Shown: positions 1-9,443 of the stretch, piece after piece
Layout of the letters: every line of letters begins with the position of its first letter
How positions within the stretch are numbered: position 1 is the stretch's first letter
NCBI GenBank assembly: GCA_000733415.1
Contig: KL662191.1
Span: 3,207,449-3,271,448 of the forward strand
Length of the DNA: 64,000 bases
Direction of reading: 5' to 3'
Source of the DNA: [Leptolyngbya] sp. JSC-1
GTDB taxonomy: Bacteria > Cyanobacteriota > Cyanobacteriia > Elainellales > Elainellaceae
Program-made: the position numbers and the translations under genes
Notes under the pieces: generated by a model
Seen by the model: only the letters and a program-made list of their open reading frames with translations
Databases searched by the model: none
Told to the model about the DNA's origin: nothing

Positions 1-3000
1 TACCACTTCTTCTGGACTGGGCTTGGGCATCTCTGGCAACGACTCCTGCAGCGAGGTGAGAATCTCCACCCGCTTGATTGAGTCAATGCCTAAGTCCGCT
101 TCCATGTCCATATCCAACTCCAACATCTCGGTCGGATAGCCGGTCTTGTCGCTGACAATCTGCACCAGCATCTCGCTCAGCTTCGGATCCAGATCCGATG
201 AGCTGGCGGGAACCACAACAGAGGCAGTATTGGCTGCTTCAATAATTTCAGCAGTTGTCATCTCGGTGTGGGAGGTTGTGACCTCAGTTGTAACCTCTGT
301 GACCTCAGTTGTGACCTCTGTAGTGATCTCGGCATGAATTGTTACTTGGGCAGGGGCAACCGGTTCAACTGGTGCTGAAGTCGGCGCAGGCAGAACGGCA
401 GTATGTCCGTTACGAGTTGAGGGTGCGGTCATCACCGCTGCAGAGCCACTAGATATCACGGGTTCAGCCTTGAGAATCGGCTGCTGAAGCGCAGACTGCT
501 GAGGGGCAACCTGCTGGGGAATGGGCTGCTGAGGTGCCGCCTGCTGAGGTGTTGGCACAACCGGATCGAGTGGAGCCACTGCCGGGGCTGCTAAGGACGA
601 TTCCACCGTGACTTGATCTCCGGCTAGCAAACCATACTGCTGCTGCAGTAGCGTGAAAAATTGCTTGCCGCATTCAGCATGGTGCATGAGAGACTGTTCA
701 TGAATCCGCAGCGTCTCGGCCTGATGGTCGTGCAGTTTGAGAATACTGCGCTCCAGGTTGCCAGCTAGAGTAGCTTGAGTCTCTAGCGGTTGACTGGCAA
801 ACGTCTGATTCTGCTGCATCAACTGAAACACGAGCTTGGCATACTCCAGTTGATTACTCAGATACTGGCTGTGAACTTTGAGAGCTTCAGCCTGGTGCTG
901 ATTAAACTGAGCAAGGTTCTGCTCCAGGCTCTCTAGGGCGCGTTGATAGTTCATGGAAGAATCCGGCATAGGCTGTGTGATAGGTTCAGGTGAATAGACA
1001 GAATTGCTGCTGCTGCCGTTCACAGTCACAGCAGCAGCAGTGCTAACGACCGGAGCGATTGCAGGTTCTGTGGCAGATGCAGATATCACTGCCGTTGCAG
1101 GACGTTGATGATGCACAGAGCCATTGCGAGCAGCCAATTTATCTGACTGCAAGCCAGTACCATTTCCGTTGATCGCTCCATTAGCATGGTTGGTATAGCT
1201 AGAGGCATACCCATTTTTGGTTCCACTTTGAGGAATCCAAGCATGTCCATTTTCGGATTTGGCCGCAGGCGTTGCGACAGCTGGGGTCGTCAAGATGATG
1301 GGTGAGGTGTTAGCAACCACGTGCCGTGATTCAGAGCTTGCAGCTACGGTTACTTTCTCTTGAGCAGCAACTTGGATCGTTTGCAGAGGTTGCAGCACCG
1401 GATGGAATCCATTGCCACCTTTTCCGTTGCCATGACCATTGCCATTTTTGCCATGACCATTGCCATTTTCGCTAGCAACAAGCTGAATGCGGAATCCATC
1501 ATTAAGGGCTTTCTCAAACGCCGACCTGGTTTTATCGCTGACGTAATTGCAGCCATTCAAGCGCACATAGAAACCTTTGGGATTTTTTGGCTCCGGCAAA
1601 GGTTTCGGCACCTGATAGGGATCTACATCCTTCAGAGACAAACCGGCAACTCGTAATCTCGCAATCGCTTCTCGGAACTGGTAGCTGCTATCTTTCTGAC
1701 GACTGCCGTTGAGGGCAATCGCCACGTAGGGCCGATCGCCCAAAATTTCCTTCACTAAATTGGTCAGGATACTGCGTGGCCCAACCTCCACAAAGAATCG
1801 CCCACCCGCGTTATATATATTTTCGATTTCCTGCTTAAAGGAAACCGGAGAACACATGTGATTTTGCAAATTGCGCTTCACTGCAGCTGGTTCACTGGGG
1901 TAAGGAGCAGCCGTCACGTTGGTGTAGGCGGTGATTGCTGGCGCTTTGAAGGTTACGGCCTCAATCGCCTTTGCAAAGGGCTGTTGGGCATGAGCTACGA
2001 GCGAGGTGTGGAATGCCCCAGACACCGGCAGCGGTACCGTTGAGAATCCTTTAGACTCTAAAATCTGCTGCACTTTAGCAATCTCAGGCTTGCTGCCCGC
2101 CAGCACGACCTGTTGATTCGAGTTCCAGTTAGCAATCGTGACTTGAGGATGAGCTTGCAATAGCACTTCTACCTGCTGAGCATCCCCCGTTACCGCCAGC
2201 ATCGCCCCCGCATCAAAACCGGGCTGATCTGGAGCTGCCATTGCCTTGGCCCGTGCCTTGACTAGGAAGAAGTAATCTTCTTCGCTAATCGCTTCGGCAG
2301 CCCAGAGCGCCGTCAGTTCACCGAAACTATGGCCAGCCACAACATCAGGCTGGAAACCCGCTCGGCGCAGAATTTTATACAGTCCTGCACTCACAGCAGC
2401 AATGGCTGGTTGGGCATATTCGGTGCGGCGTAACATCCGCTCGCGCGCTTCCTGCTGCTCTGGCTCAAAGGCAGGCTGGGGAAACACAATATTGGAAATG
2501 CGGTGCATCCGGTCTTTGGCGAGCAGGTCATCCAGATAGCCATAGGTTTGCCGCAGTTCTGGAAAGTCAATTGTCAGCTCGCGACCCATCTTGAGATACT
2601 GGGAGCCTTGCCCAGGAAACAGGGCGACTACCTTGCCAGGTAATTCACCGCTCTGTTGGTAGAAAATGCCCAGCGGATGCTCCCAAGCTGAGCCGAGCGG
2701 CTTAATCAGTAACCCAATAGCGGTTTGCAACTTGCGGCAAGCATCCTGGAGGGAAGTCGCGGCAAAGCCCAAACGGGCAGCAGATGCCGGAATCTCTACC
2801 GCCTGACACTCGGCTACTAATTCGGCATAGCTGCATTCACCGTTGTTGGACTTAAATTGGTGCAGGACTGCTTCACAGCGTTCAACTAACTCGGTCGGCG
2901 TTGGCGCATGCAGCAACACCACTTGGGCGGCTTGATGCATACGATAGGCTTGCTGATGTTCCTCTTGGTATTCTTCCAGAACAACATGGTAATTTGTGCC

Positions 3001-4422
3001 ACCAAATCCAAACGAACTGACGCCGGCCCGTCGCGGGGGTGCTCCCACAGCTCGAATCCAAGGCCGAGTTTCGGAATTAATGTAGAACGGAGATTGATCC
3101 AGCCCAAAATGAGGATTGGGTTTTTTCACATTAATTGTGGCCGGCAAAACCTTGTGGTGCAGGGCCAATATAGTCTTGATTAAGCTAGCCACACCTGCTG
3201 CCGCCTTGGTATGACCAATTTGAGATTTAACACTGCCCAGCGCAATGGTCTGCTTTTCCACGGGCAACTGACCAAAGAAAAGCTTCAGAGATTCCAATTC
3301 GGCTGGATCGCCCGCCTTAGTTCCGGTTCCGTGAGCTTCAATTAATCCAACGGTTGCTGGATCAACCTGAGTATCGGCATAGGCATCTTGCAGCGCACGA
3401 ACCTGACCGGCCGGACGGGGAGCATAGATACTCTTATATTTGCCATCGCTAGAGGTGCCTACTCCTTGAATCAGAGCATAGACTCGATCGCCATCTCGTT
3501 CCGCATCGCTCAAACGCTTCAACAGCACCATGCCAACACCTTCGCCCAGCATCATGCCATCTGATTCGGCATCAAACGGGCGAGTTTGTTGACTGCGCGA
3601 GAGTGCTGGAGTTTCGCTAAAACACAGGTAGGTAAAGACCGAATTGTCCAAATCAACCCCACCAGTGAGGACCATGTCACAACCGCCCGTCACCAGTTCA
3701 TTCACCGCCATCTTCACTGCTGCCAAGGAGCTGGCACAGGCAGCATCAATAGTAAAGTTAATTCCACCGAAATCAAGGCGGTTCGCAATCCGTCCGGCAA
3801 TGACGTTAGACAACATGCCTGGAAAAGCATCCTCAGTCCATTGCAGATAAGCTGCCTTGATCTTCTCAATGATCTTTCGTGTATCTGCTTCATCCAGGCC
3901 GCAAGTCTTGAGCACACGTTCCCAAACAGGATAGTGCAATCGCGCCCCTAGCGGACCGCCCAACTGGGTTCCAGCCGCTCCCAAAATTACACCCACCTTA
4001 TCTCGATTAAAGGATCGCCCTTGCCCGCCGGCCGCTTGCTCGATCGCCCGGTAGCCAGCATGCTCCACTGCCCGTTTCGCAACGTAGAGTGACAGCAGTT
4101 GAGAGACATCGGTTGACTCCAGCAGGTTGGGCGGCAAACCAAATTCCACCGGGTTAAAGTCAATATCTGGAATGAAGCCACCGCGTTTACAGTAGGTTTT
4201 ATCGGAAGCTTTTGGATCGGGATCGTAGTAAGCATCCACATTCCATCGAGACGCTGGCACATCTCGAATACAATCCACTTCCTGGTAAATCTTTTCCCAA
4301 AATTCCTGCAGGTTTTCCGACTCAGGAAAGATGGCAGCCATACCGATAACGGCGATGGGATCATCGCGCAATCGCCGATTCAGCTGGTTGACATGTAACG
4401 ACTTTCTGGACTGATCTGACAT
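1..4422 (-). CDS. hglE: HglE/PfaA-type polyketide synthase, 5' part (KS-AT-linker-ACP), runs off the window
   Basis: Iterative type I polyketide synthase subunit of the family that builds heterocyst-glycolipid chains (HglE) or polyunsaturated fatty acids (PfaA). 1474 codons are visible without a stop. The ketosynthase starts near residue 20 (DDPIAVIGM) and has the active-site Cys229 in DAACASSL plus the two catalytic His motifs EAHGTGT and IGHTKAAAG. The acyltransferase has FPGQG and Ser699 in GHSFGE. A long linker (about 920-1400) holds Asn-Gly-His runs, Gln/Pro-rich and Glu-Val-Thr-Thr stretches. An acyl carrier domain follows, with Ser1448 in LGIDSIKRVEI as the phosphopantetheine site; more ACPs or a reductase may lie outside. 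Start 4422 has a good GAGGGG ribosome site 6 nt upstream. In-frame ATGs at 4494 and 4524 would add a 34-residue amphipathic helix. The KS sequence DAACASS favours HglE over marine PfaA (DAACAGS). Confidence 0.9.
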   Translation of the reverse strand, partial: MSDQSRKSLHVNQLNRRLRDDPIAVIGMAAIFPESENLQEFWEKIYQEVDCIRDVPASRWNVDAYYDPDPKASDKTYCKRGGFIPDIDFNPVEFGLPPNLLESTDVSQLLSLYVAKRAVEHAGYRAIEQAAGGQGRSFNRDKVGVILGAAGTQLGGPLGARLHYPVWERVLKTCGLDEADTRKIIEKIKAAYLQWTEDAFPGMLSNVIAGRIANRLDFGGINFTIDAACASSLAAVKMAVNELVTGGCDMVLTGGVDLDNSVFTYLCFSETPALSRSQQTRPFDAESDGMMLGEGVGMVLLKRLSDAERDGDRVYALIQGVGTSSDGKYKSIYAPRPAGQVRALQDAYADTQVDPATVGLIEAHGTGTKAGDPAELESLKLFFGQLPVEKQTIALGSVKSQIGHTKAAAGVASLIKTILALHHKVLPATINVKKPNPHFGLDQSPFYINSETRPWIRAVGAPPRRAGVSSFGFGGTNYHVVLEEYQEEHQQAYRMHQAAQVVLLHAPTPTELVERCEAVLHQFKSNNGECSYAELVAECQAVEIPASAARLGFAATSLQDACRKLQTAIGLLIKPLGSAWEHPLGIFYQQSGELPGKVVALFPGQGSQYLKMGRELTIDFPELRQTYGYLDDLLAKDRMHRISNIVFPQPAFEPEQQEARERMLRRTEYAQPAIAAVSAGLYKILRRAGFQPDVVAGHSFGELTALWAAEAISEEDYFFLVKARAKAMAAPDQPGFDAGAMLAVTGDAQQVEVLLQAHPQVTIANWNSNQQVVLAGSKPEIAKVQQILESKGFSTVPLPVSGAFHTSLVAHAQQPFAKAIEAVTFKAPAITAYTNVTAAPYPSEPAAVKRNLQNHMCSPVSFKQEIENIYNAGGRFFVEVGPRSILTNLVKEILGDRPYVAIALNGSRQKDSSYQFREAIARLRVAGLSLKDVDPYQVPKPLPEPKNPKGFYVRLNGCNYVSDKTRSAFEKALNDGFRIQLVASENGNGHGKNGNGHGNGKGGNGFHPVLQPLQTIQVAAQEKVTVAASSESRHVVANTSPIILTTPAVATPAAKSENGHAWIPQSGTKNGYASSYTNHANGAINGNGTGLQSDKLAARNGSVHHQRPATAVISASATEPAIAPVVSTAAAVTVNGSSSNSVYSPEPITQPMPDSSMNYQRALESLEQNLAQFNQHQAEALKVHSQYLSNQLEYAKLVFQLMQQNQTFASQPLETQATLAGNLERSILKLHDHQAETLRIHEQSLMHHAECGKQFFTLLQQQYGLLAGDQVTVESSLAAPAVAPLDPVVPTPQQAAPQQPIPQQVAPQQSALQQPILKAEPVISSGSAAVMTAPSTRNGHTAVLPAPTSAPVEPVAPAQVTIHAEITTEVTTEVTEVTTEVTTSHTEMTTAEIIEAANTASVVVPASSSDLDPKLSEMLVQIVSDKTGYPTEMLELDMDMEADLGIDSIKRVEILTSLQESLPEMPKPSPEEVV

Positions 4423-5791
4423 CGATTCCCCTCTTCCCTGAATAGTCTCCATCACAATTCTCTCAACAGCTTCAAGCTCCTCTTGTAGCTGCATTAAAGC
4501 AGCAGCAACTTTGTGAGCGGACATAGCTCATTCTTACCATCGCCAAAAGAGTGAACACAGAATACATAGCAGCTAAAATCTGATGAACATATGCTGAACG
4601 ATACTCAGGCAGATCACTCAGGCAAATCTGCCAATCAGTCGCGAAGATTTTAACTAAATCCTCGCTCAAGCTCAAATCAGCAAGAGCTGCAAACCTTACA
4701 ACATCCTGAGCTACATCGACTTCAATAATCTAGGTAACGTATGTGTATGCCTAGACGAGTCATCTAGTAAACAACAGATGCTCCTGTGTAGAAAAGATGT
4801 CCGCAAGCCAAATCAGCAATGTGCGGACAATAACTTTAGCGCAAAACCCTGTTAAATCAGTAGCACCAATGCTACATCTCACCAACAACCAAACCACAGA
4901 CTCCCTTACCCATGAAAATCTATATTGTTAGAAAACCTTGATATGAGTTAAAGCATACTTGCAGCCTTAGCTGGAAGTGCCGGAACCTCAACCCATTGGT
5001 CAAGTCTTAAATGGATGCCTGAAAACCCTGGATCTCAAAACTCGGAGTGAGGAAAAAAGCGATCAAACTTGGGTGTAGGAAGCGGAAGTACGTTAAAAAC
5101 CTGATTAAAACCTTAACAGCGCCCAGATAACTTACCGCGACTAACGTAACCGAAACCGATCTACAAAGCACAAGGCGAATCGTATCGGACTAAAGCCGTA
5201 CCGGGCAACATCGCATTAGACACATCTACCTACAAATGCGAACCAACTCAACTCATAAACCCACTACCGCACCTCCAGCTCTAGAATCATCAAACAACGG
5301 AACAAACTACATGAAATCGAATCAGAACAGCAGAAGCCCTCATCGGGATGCAGACATCACTGCGCCAAGTAAGCGTTGCCCCTCTGGGTGAGCAGGCGTC
5401 ATACGTGAATCCACAACTACCAGATATACCTAAGACTCTTGCAAGTTCAAGCGAATGCACTGAACTTCATATACATTTTACATTGCATCCCTGACTTAAA
5501 TAGGAAGATCAGCAAATTCGTATTGCGCCAAACATAAATTTCTAACACATTCATTTATCCGTATTTTCACTTAGAAGCGCGATTATTTAGCAGTGAGAGA
5601 AAAATTGTTGGTTTCAAGGTGAGAGTAGGTAGTCCATGACGTAGAAATCTGGGTTTTGTTCCCAGTTTGTCGAGCGGCTTCGCACTTTGTATCACTTATG
5701 AACAATTTGAGGTGAAAAATTTCTATCGCAACGGCTGGTCGAAAAAATTGCCGTAACTTATGTTTAAAGTTTCCGTATGATTTCCTATTTT

Positions 5792-5805
5792 GTACCCAGG
5801 ATTAC
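5792..5805 (+). promoter_or_regulatory. Candidate NtcA binding site (GTA-N8-TAC)
   Basis: The sequence GTACCCAGGATTAC matches the NtcA consensus GTA-N8-TAC exactly. A weak -10-like TTGAAT begins 20 nt after the box. devBCA of Anabaena is NtcA-dependent and has a long leader, which suits a site far upstream of devB (about 1.2 kb here). A match this simple is expected about once per 4 kb by chance, so the site is only a candidate. Confidence 0.35.
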
Positions 5806-6991
5806 AGAAGCCAAATGGGTTGACATTGAATGCTCGTTTTGGGTAGAACTCGTTTGAGTGAGAACAATCTTGGTTCGGGTGTAGCGGTTTTACGGCTTTA
5901 TTCTGGTTCGCTATTCTGATTCGCGTTTTCAGTTGGTTCTTTTAGTTCGGGTGTGTTCTATGCTTCGGTTGCTGGAAACCCACTTGCCCTGTAGCTAGTT
6001 GCCCTGAGTGCCTTAGGCTGTTAGTGGTGTAGGAGTTGTTGGTACTGAGTTGGCGTTGAGGTTGCGGCTATTGGCTTAATCGCCCGATTTTACCAGGCCC
6101 AGTTTGTCTTTCTAGACTTCGGCAGTGCCACTTTCGGTCTGATTATGCTTGACCTATTTGACCTATATGCTCTCTTCCACAAGATTTCATGAGGATCCGG
6201 AAAAGTTTGCCCTTGTTCCTAAAGATTTCGTGATTTTGTCAGCACGGGCAGGTTACTGCCGCAGTGCAAAAGCTGGGGTAGGCCAAGCAATACGGTATCA
6301 GTTGCGGTTATTGATTGATTGCTAATACACAGATCTGAGGTTAGTAAGTTTTGCCTGATTGCGGTACTGTTAGGAGGAAATGTTGCGTTTAGAACTAGGC
6401 CCGGATAAATTTGATATGGGTGCCAGTTGCCAATCTACATCATCGTGGTGTAGATGTATTGGATTAAAGACCTGAGCTATAAGTTTTCAGGTATACGAGT
6501 CTTGAATTACCTTGAATTACTGGGGTATTACACTGGATATTGCACCAGATCGGTGTGTGAAATTCGTCTTATACGGTTAGTTTTGAGCTGTTAGTGATGG
6601 GCCATAGCCGTTCCTCAAGCTAACAGAGATGAGTGGGAGCAATCGTCTTTTTTCGACCTGCTGTGCAGCTTTTTGACACTTTTTGAGAATTAAGACTTTA
6701 AAAAAAGGCTTTGGAAAAGAGTTTTGCAAAAGTACTTCGTGGAAAACATTGACGGAGTTTTAGCAGGATGTTTTGAGGGGTGATGTTTGCGCAGGATTAT
6801 ATGTAGTTTTGAGCCACCGCACAAATCTTTGATCGGGTTACTTGGACTACATTGATGGCAAAAGGCAGTTGGACTGGAGTGCAGAAGCAATTAAGGTAAA
6901 CGGCTCGGGATCTAAACAGTAGTCGGAGCATGAACTGGAGCATGAACTGGAGCGTGCTGTCTTACAGAAATTTCTAACCATAGCTTCTTTT

Positions 6992-6997
6992 TAGGAG
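6992..6997 (+). promoter_or_regulatory. Strong ribosome binding site of devB
   Basis: An AGGAGG core lies about 8 nt before the ATG at 7006 and fixes the devB start after a long non-coding leader. Confidence 0.8.
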
Positions 6998-7005
6998 GTG
7001 TCATC

Positions 7006-8112
7006 ATGCCTCGAGATGGGGATCAATCGTTTCGCAGCAATGCCAGCCAGTGGGTCGCTCTGCTATCCGTGTCTGGGATGCTAGCCGTTGGAGCCGCCTA
7101 CTTCTATAACAGCTACTTCAGGGTTGGATCGGCGGTTGAGAATGCGGTAGCAGCAGGCTCTGCTACACCTGAGCCGGTAGTAGCGAGTCCGGTGCCAGCT
7201 AATGTGTCAGCTCTGGGCAGAATTGAACCCCAGGGCAAAATTGTGCGTTTGTCTGCTCCGAGTTCTTTGCAAGGTTCACAGGTGAGGGAGCTATTGGTTC
7301 AGGAAGGCCAGCAGATTCAGGCCGGGCAAGTGATTGCCATTCTAGACAGCCAGAGTAGCCGTGAGGCCGCGCTAGAGAGAGCTAAGACAAACGTAGGCAT
7401 TGCTAGAGCTAAGTTAGCTCAGGTCAAAGCTGGTGCAAAGCAGGGAGAAATCGAGGCTCAGCGAGCAGCCATTGCACGACTAGAGGCCGAGCTACGCAAC
7501 GCTGAGAGCGAATATCGACGAAACGAGCAGCTATTCACAGATGGGGCTATTTCAGAAGTCGATCTGGAGGAAAAGCGTCTGCGAGTCGAAGCAACCCAGG
7601 AACAAATCCGGCAGGCTCGCAGTTCGCTGGAAAGCATTGCTGAAGTCCGGCCAGAAGATGTTCAAATTGCTGAAGCTGAGCTGAATAGTGCCATTGCCGC
7701 TGTGCGTCAGGCCGAGGCCGATCTGGAGTTGACCTATGTGCGTTCTCCTATGACCGCTCAGGTGATCAAAATTCACACTCGTCCGGGTGAAGTAATTGGT
7801 ACAGATGGCATCGTTGAAATTGGTCAAACTGATGTCATGAATGTAGTCGCTCAAGTATACGAAACTGATATCAAGCGCGTGCAGCTAGGGCAAAAAGCTA
7901 CGGTTACCGGAACTGCTTTTTCCGATCAATTGAGTGGTAAGGTGTCTCAAATTGGGCTACAAGTTTCCCGCCAAGATGTGTTTGAGAATAATCCTCTAGC
8001 GGACACCGATAATCGCGTGGTTGAAGTCAAAATTCAACTAGACCCTGAAAGCAGCAAAAAGGTAGCCAGGTTGAGCAATCTCCAGGTTCAGGTTTTAATT
8101 CAAGGCCAATAG
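7006..8112 (+). CDS. devB: DevB-family membrane fusion protein of an ABC exporter
   Basis: Periplasmic adaptor (HlyD family) that links the DevCA inner-membrane pump to a TolC-type outer-membrane channel. The 368-residue protein has one N-terminal membrane segment (about 16-34), a lipoyl-like half-motif (LGRIEPQGKIVRLSAPSS), a long alpha-helical hairpin of Glu/Ala/Arg-rich heptads (about 120-225), then the second lipoyl half (TYVRSPMTAQVIKIHTRPGE) and a beta-barrel region. Length and order match cyanobacterial DevB. It is the first gene of a devBCA operon and faces away from the HglE-like synthase, so glycolipid export is the obvious inference. Many non-heterocystous cyanobacteria carry DevBCA paralogues with other cargo, so the substrate is not proven. 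Confidence 0.9.
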   Translation: MPRDGDQSFRSNASQWVALLSVSGMLAVGAAYFYNSYFRVGSAVENAVAAGSATPEPVVASPVPANVSALGRIEPQGKIVRLSAPSSLQGSQVRELLVQEGQQIQAGQVIAILDSQSSREAALERAKTNVGIARAKLAQVKAGAKQGEIEAQRAAIARLEAELRNAESEYRRNEQLFTDGAISEVDLEEKRLRVEATQEQIRQARSSLESIAEVRPEDVQIAEAELNSAIAAVRQAEADLELTYVRSPMTAQVIKIHTRPGEVIGTDGIVEIGQTDVMNVVAQVYETDIKRVQLGQKATVTGTAFSDQLSGKVSQIGLQVSRQDVFENNPLADTDNRVVEVKIQLDPESSKKVARLSNLQVQVLIQGQ

Positions 8113-8121
8113 GACCACCCT

Positions 8122-8149
8122 AAGCTGAATTTTCAAAGCTGAATTTTCA
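8122..8149 (+). repeat. Perfect 14-bp tandem duplication in the devB-devC gap
   Basis: The 14-mer AAGCTGAATTTTCA occurs twice without a gap, just after the devB stop. The whole 146-nt devB-devC spacer is AT-rich and holds no gene. No stable terminator was seen, so read-through into devC is plausible. Confidence 0.8.
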
Positions 8150-8258
8150 GAAATGTGGCTGTTTAGTACTATATCGATTTGATCCCCGTTAGCTTTGGTA
8201 TTGTTTTCATGCTGCTTTAGACTCGGTTTATTTTTTAGTATCCACTAGGAATCTGGTA

Positions 8259-9434
8259 ATGATTTTTGCGATCCCAGTTGCTTGGCTACAGCTCATCCAT
8301 CAGCGAGTACGACTTTTCGCAACGCTAGCAGGATTGGCTTTTGTCGTGACGCTATTATTTATGCAGCTTGGGTTTCAAGATGCTCTATTTAAAAGTGCAG
8401 TTAGGGTACACCAAAACCTTGCCGGTGATTTATTTATCATTAGCAAGCAATACAAATCGTTGGTAGCCCAGCAAAGTTTTCCCAAGAGCCGCCTTTATCA
8501 AACTCTAGCCTTCGATGGTGTGGCAGATGTTACTCCACTTTATTTTCAATTTGGCAAATTGAGAAACATCGAAACGGGGCAAAAGTTTTCTATCTTCATG
8601 TTCGGAGTTGATCCCAGTAAACCGATCTTTAATGTTCCTGAGATCAATCAGAATTTGGACATCCTCAAACTCGCTAGCACCGCCTTGTTTGATCGTGACT
8701 CCCGGCCTGACTTTGGTCCGATTGCACAGCGATTTGAGGAACAGGGTGAAGTTTCCCTAGAGATTACACCGTTTAATTCGATCACCACTGCTAACCGACT
8801 TGAAGTCAAAGGGCTATTTACGTTAGGAGCTTCATTCGGTGTAGATGGCAACCTAATTACCAACCTATCCACCTTTGTTAATATTTTTGCCGATCGCAGT
8901 ACAGAAGCCATTGATATTGGCTCAATTCACTTGAAGCCGGGTGCTAATATTCAACAAGTTCAAAATAATTTGATCACACACCTCTCACAAGACATTAGAA
9001 TTTTAACACGACAAGAATTTATTGATTTCGAGAAGCAGTATTGGAATGAGCGTACTCCCATTGGATTTACGTTCCGACTGATGGTTTCAATGGGATTTGT
9101 GGTTGGGATTGGAATTGCCTATCAGATTCTTTACAGTAATATTTCTAGCCATATTATCGAGTACGCTACGCTCAAAGCAATCGGTTTCACCAACTCGTAC
9201 TTGTTGTTCGTTGTATTTCAGCAAGCGCTGCTCTTAGCAATTTTCAGCTATCTACCAGGATTTTTCACATCTTCAAGGCTCTTTAATCTCGCTAAAGAGG
9301 CGACCCGACTTCCTATCAATATGACTCTTGATCAGAGCTTGCTGGTTCTAGCATCTATTGTGCTTATGTGTTCTGTTTCTGGTGTATTCGCGGTACAAAA
9401 ACTACGCTCAGCCGATCCAGCCGATATTTTCTAG
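8259..9434 (+). CDS. devC: DevC-family ABC exporter permease
   Basis: Inner-membrane permease of the DevBCA exporter, a MacB/FtsX-type protein of 391 residues. The first membrane helix (about 20-40) is followed by a large extracytoplasmic domain (about 45-265). Three more hydrophobic helices lie at about 272-292, 318-340 and 360-380, with the permease motif EYATLKAIGF between the second and third. It ends in SADPADIF, a common DevC C terminus. It lies 146 nt after devB and 9 nt before devA. Its codon use is more AT-rich than that of devB or the PKS, which may reflect a different history or weaker selection. Confidence 0.9.
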   Translation: MIFAIPVAWLQLIHQRVRLFATLAGLAFVVTLLFMQLGFQDALFKSAVRVHQNLAGDLFIISKQYKSLVAQQSFPKSRLYQTLAFDGVADVTPLYFQFGKLRNIETGQKFSIFMFGVDPSKPIFNVPEINQNLDILKLASTALFDRDSRPDFGPIAQRFEEQGEVSLEITPFNSITTANRLEVKGLFTLGASFGVDGNLITNLSTFVNIFADRSTEAIDIGSIHLKPGANIQQVQNNLITHLSQDIRILTRQEFIDFEKQYWNERTPIGFTFRLMVSMGFVVGIGIAYQILYSNISSHIIEYATLKAIGFTNSYLLFVVFQQALLLAIFSYLPGFFTSSRLFNLAKEATRLPINMTLDQSLLVLASIVLMCSVSGVFAVQKLRSADPADIF

Positions 9435-9443
9435 ATCAATCCC

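Larger units (their letters stand above)
4525..7005. other. 2.5-kb divergent intergenic region between the PKS and devBCA
   Basis: No reading frame longer than about 70 codons or with recognisable protein sequence lies here. From about 5080 to 5460 the + strand is rich in A and C; from about 5590 to 6600 it is rich in G and T. Read in the direction of each flanking gene, both halves are therefore G/T-rich, as expected for two long divergent untranslated leaders. The AT-rich centre (about 5460-5600) is the natural place for the two promoters. A perfect GTA-N8-TAC box lies at 5792. No rRNA, tRNA or familiar small RNA was recognised. Confidence 0.6.

Noticed and set aside
5191..5900. Inverted 10-mer TACGGCTTTA at 5191 and 5891, symmetric about the skew switch
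   Set aside because: Flanking sequences do not match when one half is reverse-complemented; a single 10-mer in skewed DNA can be chance.
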